In this document: piece by piece, positions 53,790 through 63,539 of the stretch | Layout of the letters: every line of letters begins with the position of its first letter | Numbering within the stretch: position 1 is the stretch's first letter | Assembly (NCBI RefSeq): GCF_000775915.1 | Contig: NZ_BBLT01000004.1 | Coordinates: forward strand, 248,001 to 312,000 | DNA length: 64,000 nucleotides | Origin: Sporocytophaga myxococcoides | GTDB taxonomy: Bacteria > Bacteroidota > Bacteroidia > Cytophagales > Cytophagaceae | Direction: 5' to 3' | Position numbers and translations under genes: made by a program | The notes under the pieces: model-generated | Databases searched by the model: none | Told to the model about the DNA's origin: nothing | What the model saw: only the letters and a program-made list of their open reading frames with translations

Positions 53790-54106
53790 CATTTTTCTAT
53801 CCAGCATATAATTATCAGGTATATAAATAAATATATCCCCCTGATCATTTCGAATTCAATACCACTGAAAAGCTTACTACCACTTGTGAATAAATCATAC
53901 ATTAATAAATCATGAAGTTGATACCATATTATAACAGTTTAATATAGAAACTTAAGGTACATCTCTGTTAACAAAAATATCATATTATAAAGATCAAGTC
54001 AAGGAACTATCTGTTTAAAAGGGAAATACAAACTAACAAATCTGCTATTCCAATTCCTTTAAGCTAATCTTTATTCATTTTAAGTTTTTTTTAAGGTCAT
54101 GTCATT

Positions 54107-54114
54107 TACTTTTG
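54107..54114 (+). promoter_or_regulatory. -7 promoter element of the SulP gene
   Basis: TACTTTTG matches TAnnTTTG exactly, 19 bp before the ATG. No clear -33 element is seen. Confidence 0.4.
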
Positions 54115-54133
54115 AGGCTTAATTTGGATATCA

Positions 54134-55738
54134 ATGAGAAATTTCAATTCAACATACCTAAAATCAGATATTTTAGCAGGTTTAGTGGTATTTTTAATAG
54201 CCCTACCTCTTTGCTTAGGAATTGCATTGGCAAGTGGAGCTCCCTTATTTTCCGGTATTATATCGGGAGTAATCGGAGGTGTTGTAGTAGGTTTTTTAAG
54301 TAAATCTCAGATAAGTGTTGCCGGACCTGCGGCAGGACTTACAGCTATAATCTTGACAGCTATTGCAACTCTTGGCTCTTTTGAAACATTATTATTGGCT
54401 GTAGTGCTGGCAGGACTGATGCAAGTAGCATTAGGCTTTGCGAAAGCCGGAAGTATTTCAAACTACTTTCCCTCAAATGTTATTGAAGGAATGCTTGCAG
54501 CAATTGGAGTTATTATTATACTAACTCAATTACCTCATGCAGTAGGTTATGATATAGCCAATGAAGGAGACTTCTTCTATATAGATAAAGAATCAAAACA
54601 TACTTTATTTACCAATATTATTGATTCAGTAAACTTTTCGCATCCTGGTGCTATAATTGTAACCATTGTTTCGTTGGTTATACTTATAAGTTTCAATAAA
54701 TTATCTTTTCTTAAGAAAATAAAATTTTTACCGGGAGCACTGGTTGCAGTAATTGCCGGTACAATCATCAATGAAGTTTTTAAAGCTACAGGTTCCGGTT
54801 TAATTATCAGTCAGGAACATTTGGTAAATCTTCCTATACCAGAGTCAATGAGTGATTTTATAGGGCAATTTGCCACTCCGGACATATCTCAGATTATGAA
54901 CATTGATGTTTGGATCGTGGCTGCAACTATTGCAACAGTAGCGAGTATTGAAACGCTTTTATGTATTGAAGCTGCGGATAAGTTAGATCCTCTTAAAAGA
55001 TTTACCAATACAAATACAGAGCTAAAAGCTCAGGGCTTCGGAAATATTCTTAGTGGTTTAATCGGAGGACTTCCAATGACTTCAGTAATCGTAAGAACAT
55101 CAGCAAATGTCAATTCCGGTGGAAGAACCAAACTTGCGACTATAGCACATGGTACATTTTTAATGACAGCGGTACTGACAATACCTTTCATCTTAAATAA
55201 AATTCCTTTGGCATGTCTTGCAGGTGTTTTAATTATGATAGGTTATAAACTAGCCAACCCTTCTGTTTTCAAACATATGTGGGATAATGGTAAATTCCAG
55301 TTTATTCCATTTGTGGTTACCGTAATAGCTGTCGTAGCTACCGACCTTTTGAAGGGAGTAGGCATCGGACTTGCTGTAAGCATTTTCTTTATACTAAAGG
55401 GAAACATAAAACTTGCTTATTTTTTCAAAAAAGAAGAACATCAGGAAGGAGAAGTGATACACATTGAGCTTGCTCAGGAAGTTTCATTTCTTAATAAAGC
55501 TGCTATCAAACAGACATTGGTTCATATCCCCGCTAACAGTTCTGTAATCATAGATGCATCACATACAGTATACATAGATCATGATGTATTACAACTAATA
55601 AAAGATTTTCTGGAATTTGGTTCCAAAGATAAAAAAATCAACGTTCAATTAGTTGGATTCAGAAAGGAGTATAAAATAAATAACTCAACAAGAGTGACCT
55701 CTATAGAGGCATCCACTGAGGAAGCTGTTAATTCCTAA
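54134..55738 (+). CDS. SulP-family anion transporter
   Basis: 534 residues. About ten to twelve membrane segments begin at residue 9 (SDILAGLVVFLIALPLCLGI). ASGAPLFSGIISGVIGGVVV and VAGPAAGLTAII are SulP signatures. A STAS-like domain occupies about 435-525 (VSFLNKAAIKQTLVHIP, SSVIIDASHTVYID). SulP proteins move sulfate, bicarbonate or dicarboxylates. A beta-carbonic anhydrase gene follows 60 bp downstream, which makes bicarbonate the best guess. Confidence 0.92.
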   Translation: MRNFNSTYLKSDILAGLVVFLIALPLCLGIALASGAPLFSGIISGVIGGVVVGFLSKSQISVAGPAAGLTAIILTAIATLGSFETLLLAVVLAGLMQVALGFAKAGSISNYFPSNVIEGMLAAIGVIIILTQLPHAVGYDIANEGDFFYIDKESKHTLFTNIIDSVNFSHPGAIIVTIVSLVILISFNKLSFLKKIKFLPGALVAVIAGTIINEVFKATGSGLIISQEHLVNLPIPESMSDFIGQFATPDISQIMNIDVWIVAATIATVASIETLLCIEAADKLDPLKRFTNTNTELKAQGFGNILSGLIGGLPMTSVIVRTSANVNSGGRTKLATIAHGTFLMTAVLTIPFILNKIPLACLAGVLIMIGYKLANPSVFKHMWDNGKFQFIPFVVTVIAVVATDLLKGVGIGLAVSIFFILKGNIKLAYFFKKEEHQEGEVIHIELAQEVSFLNKAAIKQTLVHIPANSSVIIDASHTVYIDHDVLQLIKDFLEFGSKDKKINVQLVGFRKEYKINNSTRVTSIEASTEEAVNS

Positions 55739-55798
55739 ATTCTAACAGGAAATAATCTTTTAAAATTTAATCTATTGTCTAATATTAATGTGAAGTAT

Positions 55799-56491
55799 AT
55801 GAAAACATGCACCAAAGAAATTCAAGCTACTATAACGCCGCTTAAAGCAATTGAAATTTTAAAAGCGGGAAATATTAGATTTATAAATAATTTAAAAGCA
55901 AATCGTAACCTACTACAACAAGCAAATGATACGCGAAATGGTCAATGGCCGTTTGCGACAATTTTGAGTTGTATTGATAGCCGCACCTCTTCTGAATTAA
56001 TTTTCGATCAAGGTCTCGGCGATATATTTTCAATAAGAATTGCAGGCAATATCATTAACACAGATATCCTTGGAAGCATGGAGTTTGCGTGTAAAGTTGC
56101 AGGATCAAAATTACTGGTTGTGTTGGGCCATACAAAATGCGGAGCAATAAAAGGAGCTTGCGATCATGTTGAAATGGGAAATTTATCAGAACTCCTGGCA
56201 AAGCTTCAACCTGCAGTTTATGAAGAAAAGAAGTTTACAGACGTTAAACTTAGAAATTCTTCAAATGCCGAATTTGTAGAAAATGTTGCTTCTATCAATG
56301 TTTACAGAGCAGTTAATTCGATTATATCCAGAAGTTATATATTAGAACAAATGGTTGAAAAAGGAGAAATTGCAATTATAGGCGCTATGCACAACCTTGA
56401 AACAGGTCTGGTTGAATTTTACGAAGATTCCCTGATATCAAAGGCCAGTATCACCAATGAGATTCAGGAAGTAGTTTCAAAAAGTGCTTAG
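55799..56491 (+). CDS. Beta-class carbonic anhydrase
   Basis: 230 residues from the ATG at 55799; a TTG at 55775 would add 8 residues. Zinc ligands are Cys58 (SCIDSRT, with the Asp60/Arg62 dyad), His111 and Cys114 (LGHTKCGAIKGACD). It interconverts CO2 and bicarbonate. IRIAGNIINTDILGSMEF is also typical. There is no signal peptide, so it is cytoplasmic. Paired with the SulP transporter upstream, it may trap or use imported bicarbonate. Confidence 0.94.
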   Translation: MKTCTKEIQATITPLKAIEILKAGNIRFINNLKANRNLLQQANDTRNGQWPFATILSCIDSRTSSELIFDQGLGDIFSIRIAGNIINTDILGSMEFACKVAGSKLLVVLGHTKCGAIKGACDHVEMGNLSELLAKLQPAVYEEKKFTDVKLRNSSNAEFVENVASINVYRAVNSIISRSYILEQMVEKGEIAIIGAMHNLETGLVEFYEDSLISKASITNEIQEVVSKSA

Positions 56492-56740
56492 TAAGTATAA
56501 GTAGCATTATTAGAATCCATAGATATATTCAGCTATAAGATAGCATCGTCACCAGGAAACATTGATTGAATCTAGTTATTATTGGAATCAATCCTTAAAC
56601 TTGTTTGGTTAATTGTAGTGTCGGATCGGAAGGTCCGGCGCTTACTAACCGTTTTTTTATATTCTTCCAGCAATGATATCAACAGATATAACAAAGATTC
56701 AACAAGCTATACTAAACAGGATATCCTCAAAGAAGTAGCT

Positions 56741-57025
56741 TCAAGCAAATCCCATCTTTTTTCCATGCTCATATTCATTATACAGGGGATGGCTCTTCAT
56801 TTTATTAATCATTTTGATTAAAAACTTAAGCATTATATCCTTTTTATCATTTTCATCTTTATATCGACCCTGAATAAGGTCTGTAGTCACATCAAAGATT
56901 AATGCATTTAATGAAGCTATTTCTGCTGGAGTAATTCCTAATGTAGCTCCTACTGATGTTAAATGGAGAGAATAATTTCTTAACCATTGAATCAATAGTT
57001 TGTCTTCTTTTGGTATAAAATCCAT
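56741..57025 (-). CDS. Small hypothetical protein, possibly C-terminally truncated
   Basis: 94 residues from the ATG at 57025; an upstream in-frame start at 57052 would overlap the lipoprotein gene. MDFIPKEDKLLIQWLRNY and LGITPAEIASLNALIFDVTT look like the N-terminal helical segment of a Bacteroidota family of about 200 residues that I know only as hypothetical. If so, the second half is missing here. It follows the lipoprotein gene closely (17 bp). Confidence 0.55.
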   Translation of the reverse strand: MDFIPKEDKLLIQWLRNYSLHLTSVGATLGITPAEIASLNALIFDVTTDLIQGRYKDENDKKDIMLKFLIKMINKMKSHPLYNEYEHGKKMGFA

Positions 57026-57042
57026 ACTTATATTTTTGTATA

Positions 57043-57453
57043 TTATTCCCAACTACCCATTACAGAAAAACTAACACTATCACTTTTGGTCTCCATATCT
57101 ATCGGATAAATGATCTTATACTCTTCCATGTCTATAGTACTGGAAGCTATAAACCCAGTAGAATCTCCCCACAACTGTATACTGATATGATCTTCTTTAT
57201 ACAAATGTAATTCAAGCTCTTTATCCAGTGCAAATATAGCAGGAAGCGTAAAATCACTTGGATATTTTCCGGTGGTTCCCAGTATGTGATTTCCAAAGCC
57301 TGTATTCACAACTTTAACAGTCAGAAATTGAGAAGGGAAATTTGCCCTTCTGTAAGAATTCAGCTTAATGGTTTTCATTGTAAAAATATACCTATCCTTC
57401 TTACAGCTGACAGGTAATAGACTTATAAATAAAAAGATCCAGATTCTACTCAT
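57043..57453 (-). CDS. Hypothetical lipoprotein
   Basis: 136 residues. The signal ends in a lipobox (ISLLPVSCKKD, Cys at about 17). The mature part is beta-rich, with no family recognised. It starts 77 bp from the end of the MFS gene, which lies upstream on the same strand, and is followed by the small gene at 56741. Confidence 0.65.
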   Translation of the reverse strand: MSRIWIFLFISLLPVSCKKDRYIFTMKTIKLNSYRRANFPSQFLTVKVVNTGFGNHILGTTGKYPSDFTLPAIFALDKELELHLYKEDHISIQLWGDSTGFIASSTIDMEEYKIIYPIDMETKSDSVSFSVMGSWE

Positions 57454-57530
57454 GTTATATATTTTTTGTGTAATTCTTGATTATGATACTGTAGTCTTCT
57501 ACAACGTACTATGTAAAGTAATATTTAACA

Positions 57531-59120
57531 TTAAAATGGGGATGGCTGATTCTTTGTAAGAGCCATAATAGTTCTGTTGATATATGGAAAGAGCGCAACA
57601 AGTATAACAGTAAAAACAAGCATAATGCATATCAATTCATAATAATCAATTGCAAACCTTATCTGCGTCTGAACATTTAAAGTATTTACAAGCATTTTAT
57701 TACTCATCCTGGCGGTATTTGCAACAGAAGCTCCATGAATAGATAACAAGTGATTAATTTTATGGACAGACTGAATTAGGACTGGATTTTGTTTTGAAAC
57801 ATGATCCTGGAAGGTATTGTAGTGAATACCTTTAGAAAGCAATTCAAAATAATTAATCAGGGCGATACTTAAATAAAACCCAAAACACCTCATAAACAAA
57901 CAAATTCCAGCAGCAGAGGCACTGTATTTCTCAGGAACAGATGCTACAACATATATAATAGTGGGTGTCATAATCAAACCAACCCCTAATCCTTGAAGGA
58001 TCAGGGGAATGAAAAACTCGCTTTCATTTGCCTGAGGAGTAAACAGCCAAATCATCCAAAAATGAAAGACAAGTAATATTGAAAAACCATAAATCCATAG
58101 AAGTCTGATGGGGCGCTTTGCAAGAACAAACACACAGGCGATGATTACTCCAGCAACTATTCCCCCTATATTCAGCAAAGTGATATATCCGATATTTATA
58201 GGATCTAACTTTAAAACAAACTGAAAATAATTAGTAGTTATACCGAAGGCAAAACGACAAATATAAAATATCAGCATAAGAAAGAGACCAACCTTAAAAT
58301 TCCTATAACGAAAGATCTCCAGATTAAAATAGGGTCTTTTCGCATAAATCTGTCTTACTATGAATAAAGTCAGTATGATAAATATCAGGCCAACACATCC
58401 CCGGATTACTGGATCTTCCAACCAATAGTATTGTTGACCATAAACCATTATATATCCAACCAGGCACAGAAAAGCTGCATATAATAAAAAACTCTGCCAA
58501 TCCAGTTTGTACAATGGAAATTTTACGTTGATTCTGACATCGTTCATCAGCAACAAAAGGAGCCCAAGTGCCGGAAGATAAGAATACATCACACATTTAT
58601 AGAGTGAGTTAAAATTAAACGAGTCTACAATTTCTGAGGTAGCAAAATTATTAAATGGTATCATGCAAACCAGCATACCAAAAAATATAGAATACCCAAT
58701 TGTCCTTGCCCTTTCAGAATGAAGCCGCATAAAAATTAAAGTCAGAGCAAGATTGACAGTCATAGTAAATGCCATTCCCTGAATAAATCTGAATATAAAC
58801 AGTACCAGAGTCTTGTCTGTCATAAAACAGATGTATGAGCTTAGGAGTTGAATAAATGTAATAATTACAAAATATTCCTTTGCAGCAAGAAAGTTGAAGA
58901 ATCTCCTTTCAAGTGAAAAGAAACTGGCATAACCTGCATAGAACAGGACCACTGAATAATATACATCATAAGTCTCCATGCCTGTATTACCTGCAGAAGC
59001 ATTTAAATTAGTCAGAGGAAGAAAGAAAAGAACAAGGCCGGGCAGAAGGACCATAAACAGAGTAATCTTAACCAACCATTCTGGCACCCACTCTTTAAAC
59101 AAGAAACTTTTCTCCAGCAT
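57531..59120 (-). CDS. MFS efflux transporter (DHA2/EmrB-like)
   Basis: 529 residues with about 14 membrane segments, the number typical of the DHA2 drug:H+ antiporters. FRFIQGMAFTMTVNLALTLI corresponds to the motif C region, and GLGVGLIMTPTIIYVVASVP is conserved. It is the inner-membrane pump of a three-part efflux system; the HlyD adaptor gene is 5 bp upstream and the TolC gene precedes that. The exported compound is not known. Confidence 0.88.
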   Translation of the reverse strand: MLEKSFLFKEWVPEWLVKITLFMVLLPGLVLFFLPLTNLNASAGNTGMETYDVYYSVVLFYAGYASFFSLERRFFNFLAAKEYFVIITFIQLLSSYICFMTDKTLVLFIFRFIQGMAFTMTVNLALTLIFMRLHSERARTIGYSIFFGMLVCMIPFNNFATSEIVDSFNFNSLYKCVMYSYLPALGLLLLLMNDVRINVKFPLYKLDWQSFLLYAAFLCLVGYIMVYGQQYYWLEDPVIRGCVGLIFIILTLFIVRQIYAKRPYFNLEIFRYRNFKVGLFLMLIFYICRFAFGITTNYFQFVLKLDPINIGYITLLNIGGIVAGVIIACVFVLAKRPIRLLWIYGFSILLVFHFWMIWLFTPQANESEFFIPLILQGLGVGLIMTPTIIYVVASVPEKYSASAAGICLFMRCFGFYLSIALINYFELLSKGIHYNTFQDHVSKQNPVLIQSVHKINHLLSIHGASVANTARMSNKMLVNTLNVQTQIRFAIDYYELICIMLVFTVILVALFPYINRTIMALTKNQPSPF

Positions 59121-59125
59121 ATATT

Positions 59126-60184
59126 TTATTTTTTGCGTACCGAAACATTAACGTTCATTCCAGCCTTAAGCAGGCTGACATCTTTTACTGATCCCGTTAC
59201 ACGAATACGAACAGGAATACGTTGAACAATTTTCACATAGTTACCAGTGGAATTATCAGGTGGAAGTAAAGAAAAGCTGGAACCTGTTGAAGGTGATAAA
59301 GAAATTATTATCCCTTTAAAAATCTTATCAGGAAAAGCATCTGCTGTGAACTCTGCTGTATCCCCTATGTCCATAGATTTAATCTGAGTTTCTTTATAAT
59401 TTGCCACTACCCATTTATCTGTCTCCCTGTTAACTATATAACCAAGAATCTCTCCCACTTCAATCATCTGTCCCTTTTCTATTGTTCTTCTTCCCATTAC
59501 ACCATCATAAGATGCTGTAATAACCGTATAGGAAACATCAAGCTTATGCCTTTCTAACAAGGCTTCCAACCTCTTTATTTCTGCCTTTATTACATCTTTT
59601 TGAGCAATTGCATCTTCAACCTGTGAAACCGAAGCTTCGTAGTCCTCTCCGACTGAAAGCCTTTCGGCCTTAGCCACATTATATGCAGCTTCAACAGTTT
59701 CCAAATGTTGCTGTGTGGCAGACTCAGTTGCCAGTAGCTTCTTATATCTTACAAAATCCAGTTCCTTTTTCCATAGTTCAGCATCTGCTATTGCTATCCT
59801 TGCAAACTTAACCTGAGAGCTCCTTTTCAGAGTTACTATTTTTACTTCTAATACCTTTAACTGTGCCTGTGCATTCATTAAAGCGGCTTCTGTCTGGGCT
59901 TGTTGTATTTTATATTCCCTGTCGTCAATAAGCAATAATGTATCTCCTTTTTTCACAGGCTGATTTTCATCAAACTTCACTTCTACAATAAAACCTCCTG
60001 AACGAGAAATAATAGGATTGATATATTCCTGCACCTGTGCATCATTAGTTGTTTCATTTTTATAGAGATCCCAAAAGGTTATTACCCCCCAGATAAATAA
60101 AACAACTCCAATTCCACCAGCTATCCATGCAGTAATCCTGGTGATCAACTGATCCGTTAACGTATATTGACTTGCCTTTTTCAT
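59126..60184 (-). CDS. HlyD/EmrA-family membrane fusion protein
   Basis: 352 residues. One N-terminal membrane segment (about 12-34) precedes the lipoyl half-motif (INPIISRSGGFIVEVKFDEN), a coiled-coil hairpin with many Ala/Glu/Lys residues (about 80-200) and the second half-motif (VITASYDGVMGRRTIEKGQM). It links the MFS pump to the TolC channel across the periplasm. Its ATG shares a base with the TolC stop (TAATG), so translation is coupled. Confidence 0.92.
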   Translation of the reverse strand: MKKASQYTLTDQLITRITAWIAGGIGVVLFIWGVITFWDLYKNETTNDAQVQEYINPIISRSGGFIVEVKFDENQPVKKGDTLLLIDDREYKIQQAQTEAALMNAQAQLKVLEVKIVTLKRSSQVKFARIAIADAELWKKELDFVRYKKLLATESATQQHLETVEAAYNVAKAERLSVGEDYEASVSQVEDAIAQKDVIKAEIKRLEALLERHKLDVSYTVITASYDGVMGRRTIEKGQMIEVGEILGYIVNRETDKWVVANYKETQIKSMDIGDTAEFTADAFPDKIFKGIIISLSPSTGSSFSLLPPDNSTGNYVKIVQRIPVRIRVTGSVKDVSLLKAGMNVNVSVRKK

Positions 60185-61521
60185 TAAAGATTACCTAATA
60201 TATTTTGAAGCTTATAATATTGGATTTGTGCATCCATTCTGGAAGAAGCATATTCAAACTGTGTCTGCAAAGCCTGAATATCCGCATCCAGCAGATCAGT
60301 TATTAAAGCAGCCTGATTAAAGAAGTTATTTCTTACTATTCTTGCATTTTCAGCGGCCTGATCAATATTAGCCTTGGCAACATTAATCCGTACAAGTGAT
60401 TCCCTGAATCTAAGAAAGGCTTCATAGACATCCTTCCTTATCTTGTCTTCTGTATCATGGTGTTCTAATTCCTCTTTCTTCAGATTCAAATGAGCAAGTT
60501 TTGTTTTGGGTCTATTGATATACAATTCTGAGACTGGAAGACTAGCTTTGAATCCTATCACACCTAGCGTATAGTTGCTGGGAGAATATGGAAAAAGAAA
60601 TATCTGTGGATTTGCAAGCCAGAAATCTCCGTATAGGCCAAACCTTGGTCTTACCGCTGCTTTCGTGTATTGAAGCTGAATATGACTGATCTTTTCTTTC
60701 TTCTCGGATATATGATATATGAAAGACTTAGACATTGCCTCTTCCAGGTAAGATTCATAAGATTTTAATGAAATTAGCTCAGGATTGATAATCTCCTTTG
60801 GCAACACAGCAACAGTATCAGCAAGACCAATAAGTATATTTAACTTTTGATTGGCTATCGCAATATTATTTTCAATCTGCACCAGCATCAGTTTCTGATT
60901 GGACAGTTTTAACTCTACCCTTAATGCATCACTCTTCAGCACCACCCCATTGCTATATAATTCTTTGATCTCTGCGAGTTGCTTCTCTTGATTTTCAATG
61001 TCCTTTATCATAAGATCTTTAAAAATCAGATTCCGCATTAAATTCAAATAATAAACCGATGCCTGCAGCTTGATATCAGAAACAGTATATTTTCTTTGTT
61101 CCATAGCTATTTCATATAAAAGTTTCCTTTTATCGACGGAGAGATTTAACTTATTTCCATCATATATATTAAGATAAAAATCAGTCCCTAATCTGTACAA
61201 AGTATGAATGACCTCATGTTGTTCAGGTTTATTTAAAAGGCCATGGGTATACACAGCAAGGTTCGTAGCATGTTCGATATGTCCACTGAATTGTATTTCC
61301 GGAAGTCTTTCATATTGTACTTCCCTGATTTCTTCTTTTCCAATTGACTCTTCAAAATATGACAATTCTATCTTTTTGCTATTTTCAAGAGCTTTCTGCC
61401 ATATATTGTCCATGTAAAGAGGAATGGGCATGTTAAGAGAATCTTGAGAAAAAACCGGAATGGAAATGGAAATTAAAATAAGAATACTTAATATACTTGT
61501 GTTTCTAAGACAGCTAAACAT
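60184..61521 (-). CDS. TolC-family outer-membrane efflux channel
   Basis: 445 residues. The signal peptide (SILSILILISISIPVFSQ) is followed by two OEP repeats made of long helices, with the usual Asn/Ala/Gln-rich heptads (ALRVELKLSNQKLMLVQIEN, DLLDADIQALQTQFEYASSR). It forms the outer-membrane exit duct of the efflux system. It is the first gene of the minus-strand operon and faces the AraC regulator across a 185-bp gap. Confidence 0.9.
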   Translation of the reverse strand: MFSCLRNTSILSILILISISIPVFSQDSLNMPIPLYMDNIWQKALENSKKIELSYFEESIGKEEIREVQYERLPEIQFSGHIEHATNLAVYTHGLLNKPEQHEVIHTLYRLGTDFYLNIYDGNKLNLSVDKRKLLYEIAMEQRKYTVSDIKLQASVYYLNLMRNLIFKDLMIKDIENQEKQLAEIKELYSNGVVLKSDALRVELKLSNQKLMLVQIENNIAIANQKLNILIGLADTVAVLPKEIINPELISLKSYESYLEEAMSKSFIYHISEKKEKISHIQLQYTKAAVRPRFGLYGDFWLANPQIFLFPYSPSNYTLGVIGFKASLPVSELYINRPKTKLAHLNLKKEELEHHDTEDKIRKDVYEAFLRFRESLVRINVAKANIDQAAENARIVRNNFFNQAALITDLLDADIQALQTQFEYASSRMDAQIQYYKLQNILGNL

Positions 61522-61574
61522 TCTGTTACTATTTATGCTGTAAAGTTATTTGTCTTATATAATTCAATTTTATC

Positions 61575-61608
61575 CAAAATGGACTAATATTAGTTTATTC
61601 CAGCCAAT
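61575..61608 (+). promoter_or_regulatory. Candidate operator, copy 1 (efflux/AraC intergenic region)
   Basis: A 34-bp motif that recurs at 63682-63715 with 28 of 34 bases identical and no gaps. Its core CTAATATTAG (61584-61593) is a perfect palindrome. The second half, TTCCAGCCAAT, is not symmetric. It lies 54 bp upstream of the TolC gene and 99 bp upstream of the AraC gene, an ideal place for shared control. Confidence 0.5.
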
Positions 61609-61706
61609 CATTTTTTTTAGAAAATTTGTAAAATTTTTCATTCCTTATAAAGGATGTTTTTATAGATTGCATCGTTTATTATATATAATAATATTATTAA
61701 AATATC

Positions 61707-62492
61707 ATGAGTCTGATTGCAAGTTTACCTGATATTGACAAGCGTCCTGAGTCAGTATTTGTTATGCATGAACGATCTGAAAAATATATTCCTAACCATA
61801 AACATACGAAGGGACAGCTTTCTTATGTAGAAGGTGGAATTGCTTATCTTGATATAGGCAATCAAAGATACGTCATACCTGCGAGACATTATTTCTGGAT
61901 TCCAACAGGACTATCACATGTATTAAAAATTGGGCATTCCGGAACAGTTCTCAGATCATTATTTTTTTATACTCATGATGATAATACCTCTCCATTTTAT
62001 TCACAGATGGGAATTTACCCCATTAATGATCTTTTGATGCAGATGATAAAATACTCTGAGCCATGGGACGGACATATTTTACCTGGTGATAACAGATTTT
62101 TATTTCTTTCAGCTATAAAAAATATTTTACCAGAAATCAGCTCAAAAAAAATCCCATTCGCTCTACCTTTTACGGAACATGAAAGAATGCTTCCTATACT
62201 AAGATACCTGGAAAAAAACATTGGTGATACACACTCTCTTGAAAGCATCAGCCATAGATTTGGGATGAGTGAAAGATCATTATCAAGACTTTTTCAGCAA
62301 ACACTGAACATGTCATTTCTTCAATACTTAAAACTACTTCGAATGGTAAGATCAATTGAATTAATGCTTCAAACCAATCTATCTCTCAGTGAAATTGCTT
62401 ACACAGTCGGATATCAAAGCCTTGCATCTTTCAGCAGCACTTTCTTAAAACTTACTAATTACAGACCTTCTGATTTTAAGAAAGAAAAGTAA
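61707..62492 (+). CDS. AraC-family transcriptional regulator
   Basis: 261 residues. The N-terminal cupin-type sensing domain (about 10-100) has PNHKHTKGQLSYVEGGIAYL and PARHYFWIPTGLSHVL. The C-terminal double helix-turn-helix is at about 160-258: SISHRFGMSERSLSRLFQQT, then SLSEIAYTVGYQSLASFSST and NYRPSDFKK. It is divergent from the efflux operon and probably controls it in response to an exported compound; activator or repressor cannot be told from sequence. Confidence 0.92.
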   Translation: MSLIASLPDIDKRPESVFVMHERSEKYIPNHKHTKGQLSYVEGGIAYLDIGNQRYVIPARHYFWIPTGLSHVLKIGHSGTVLRSLFFYTHDDNTSPFYSQMGIYPINDLLMQMIKYSEPWDGHILPGDNRFLFLSAIKNILPEISSKKIPFALPFTEHERMLPILRYLEKNIGDTHSLESISHRFGMSERSLSRLFQQTLNMSFLQYLKLLRMVRSIELMLQTNLSLSEIAYTVGYQSLASFSSTFLKLTNYRPSDFKKEK

Positions 62493-62503
62493 AAAAACTC
62501 TAT

Positions 62504-62962
62504 TCAATTTACCCAGAACTTATCAGGCCATTCAATTAAAGTTTCATTAAGTTCAGGCATAATAAATAAGATTTTTTTACTCTCTGTTTTTTCCATTAAA
62601 CTGGTAAATAATACGTGCTCTTCAAATCGAAGATGTTTTTCCAATACCTCTTCGATAAGACTGAGCGATCCTTCTATATTATCACCGTTTTCAAATAATC
62701 TCTTTAATTTTCTATGCTCCGATACTGCTCTTTTTACCAAAAGATTATCCTTTTCAAAAACAGAAAAAATATATTGTTCTTCCAGCTCAAAATGTGGTTT
62801 TAGATATTCGTGGTAAAACAAGTCTGCATAAATCTTTATTCTCTTTGTTTGTACCTTTTGATATAGGCCAACCCTTATTCTGTAACACAACTCAAAAATA
62901 ACATGATGTTCATTTTTCAAAAAATCCATAACCTGACTACATTCAAAAATTTGATTTCCCAT
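62504..62962 (-). CDS. Hemerythrin-like domain protein
   Basis: 152 residues. A four-helix bundle with candidate di-iron ligands His20 (KNEHHVIFEL), His57 and Glu61 (KPHFELEEQ), His83 (SEHRKL) and His110 with Glu114/115 (EKHLRFEEHVLF). Such proteins sense or store oxygen, NO or iron. It is convergent with the AraC gene (11 bp between stops), so probably independent of the efflux operon. Confidence 0.82.
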   Translation of the reverse strand: MGNQIFECSQVMDFLKNEHHVIFELCYRIRVGLYQKVQTKRIKIYADLFYHEYLKPHFELEEQYIFSVFEKDNLLVKRAVSEHRKLKRLFENGDNIEGSLSLIEEVLEKHLRFEEHVLFTSLMEKTESKKILFIMPELNETLIEWPDKFWVN

Positions 62963-63074
62963 TGGATTTATTAGTTAAATTAATTCTCCATATAATTTGC
63001 AATAATGTCATCCCTTATCAATAAAAAATTTAATATAAACCGGAACCTTTACCAATCTGAACGCTTAGACTATA

Positions 63075-63539
63075 TCATCTATCATTCGCTCCCTCTTTAT
63101 TATTAGTTAACTTTATAAGTTTTAAACCGAATATCAGCAGACACATAACCTTTATTCCCTCCAGGATCTGATAACAAAAGGAACTGTATAAACTATAACT
63201 GGTTTTTCCTATCACAAAAACCGAATGATTATTCATACCTGGAAATAATCTGGACGTCTGAATACTAAGGATAATGAAAGGAATAATAAATAAAGTATAC
63301 AAAGGAAATATTTCTTCTATACTTGTGAAATAAGTTGTTCCAATAATCAACAATACGAAGAACCACTCAAAATTAGTCATAGTATTATATATCAAATCGG
63401 ACAAAAATATTTCAATAGAAGTGGATACAGAAATTGACTTATACTCAATACTAAACTCTATAAAATCTAAAGCACAGGCAAATCCTAACCACAAAAAAAC
63501 ACTTATCAGAACAATGGGATATTTTACCGTTGCAATCAT
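63075..63539 (-). CDS. Hypothetical four-helix membrane protein
   Basis: 154 residues with four hydrophobic segments (VKYPIVLISVFLWLGFACAL; WFFVLLIIGTTYF; LFIIPFIILSI; MCLLIFGLKLI). No family recognised. The second copy of the efflux-region motif lies 142 bp upstream, so the same AraC regulator might control it. Confidence 0.65.
   Translation of the reverse strand: MIATVKYPIVLISVFLWLGFACALDFIEFSIEYKSISVSTSIEIFLSDLIYNTMTNFEWFFVLLIIGTTYFTSIEEIFPLYTLFIIPFIILSIQTSRLFPGMNNHSVFVIGKTSYSLYSSFCYQILEGIKVMCLLIFGLKLIKLTNNKEGANDR

Larger units (their letters stand above)
53570..54133. other. Long AT-rich intergenic region
   Basis: 564 bp without a supported gene. It contains the 18-bp perfect palindrome at 53772-53789 and the -7 element of the SulP gene near its end. 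Confidence 0.5.

Noticed and set aside
56582-56821. Plus-strand frame of 79 codons
   Set aside because: It overlaps the better supported minus-strand gene at 56741-57025, has no recognisable motif and an uneven composition.
61550-61732. Plus-strand frame of 60 codons in the tolC/araC gap
   Set aside because: It runs through the candidate operator and into the AraC gene in another frame; it is AT-rich with no protein-like pattern.
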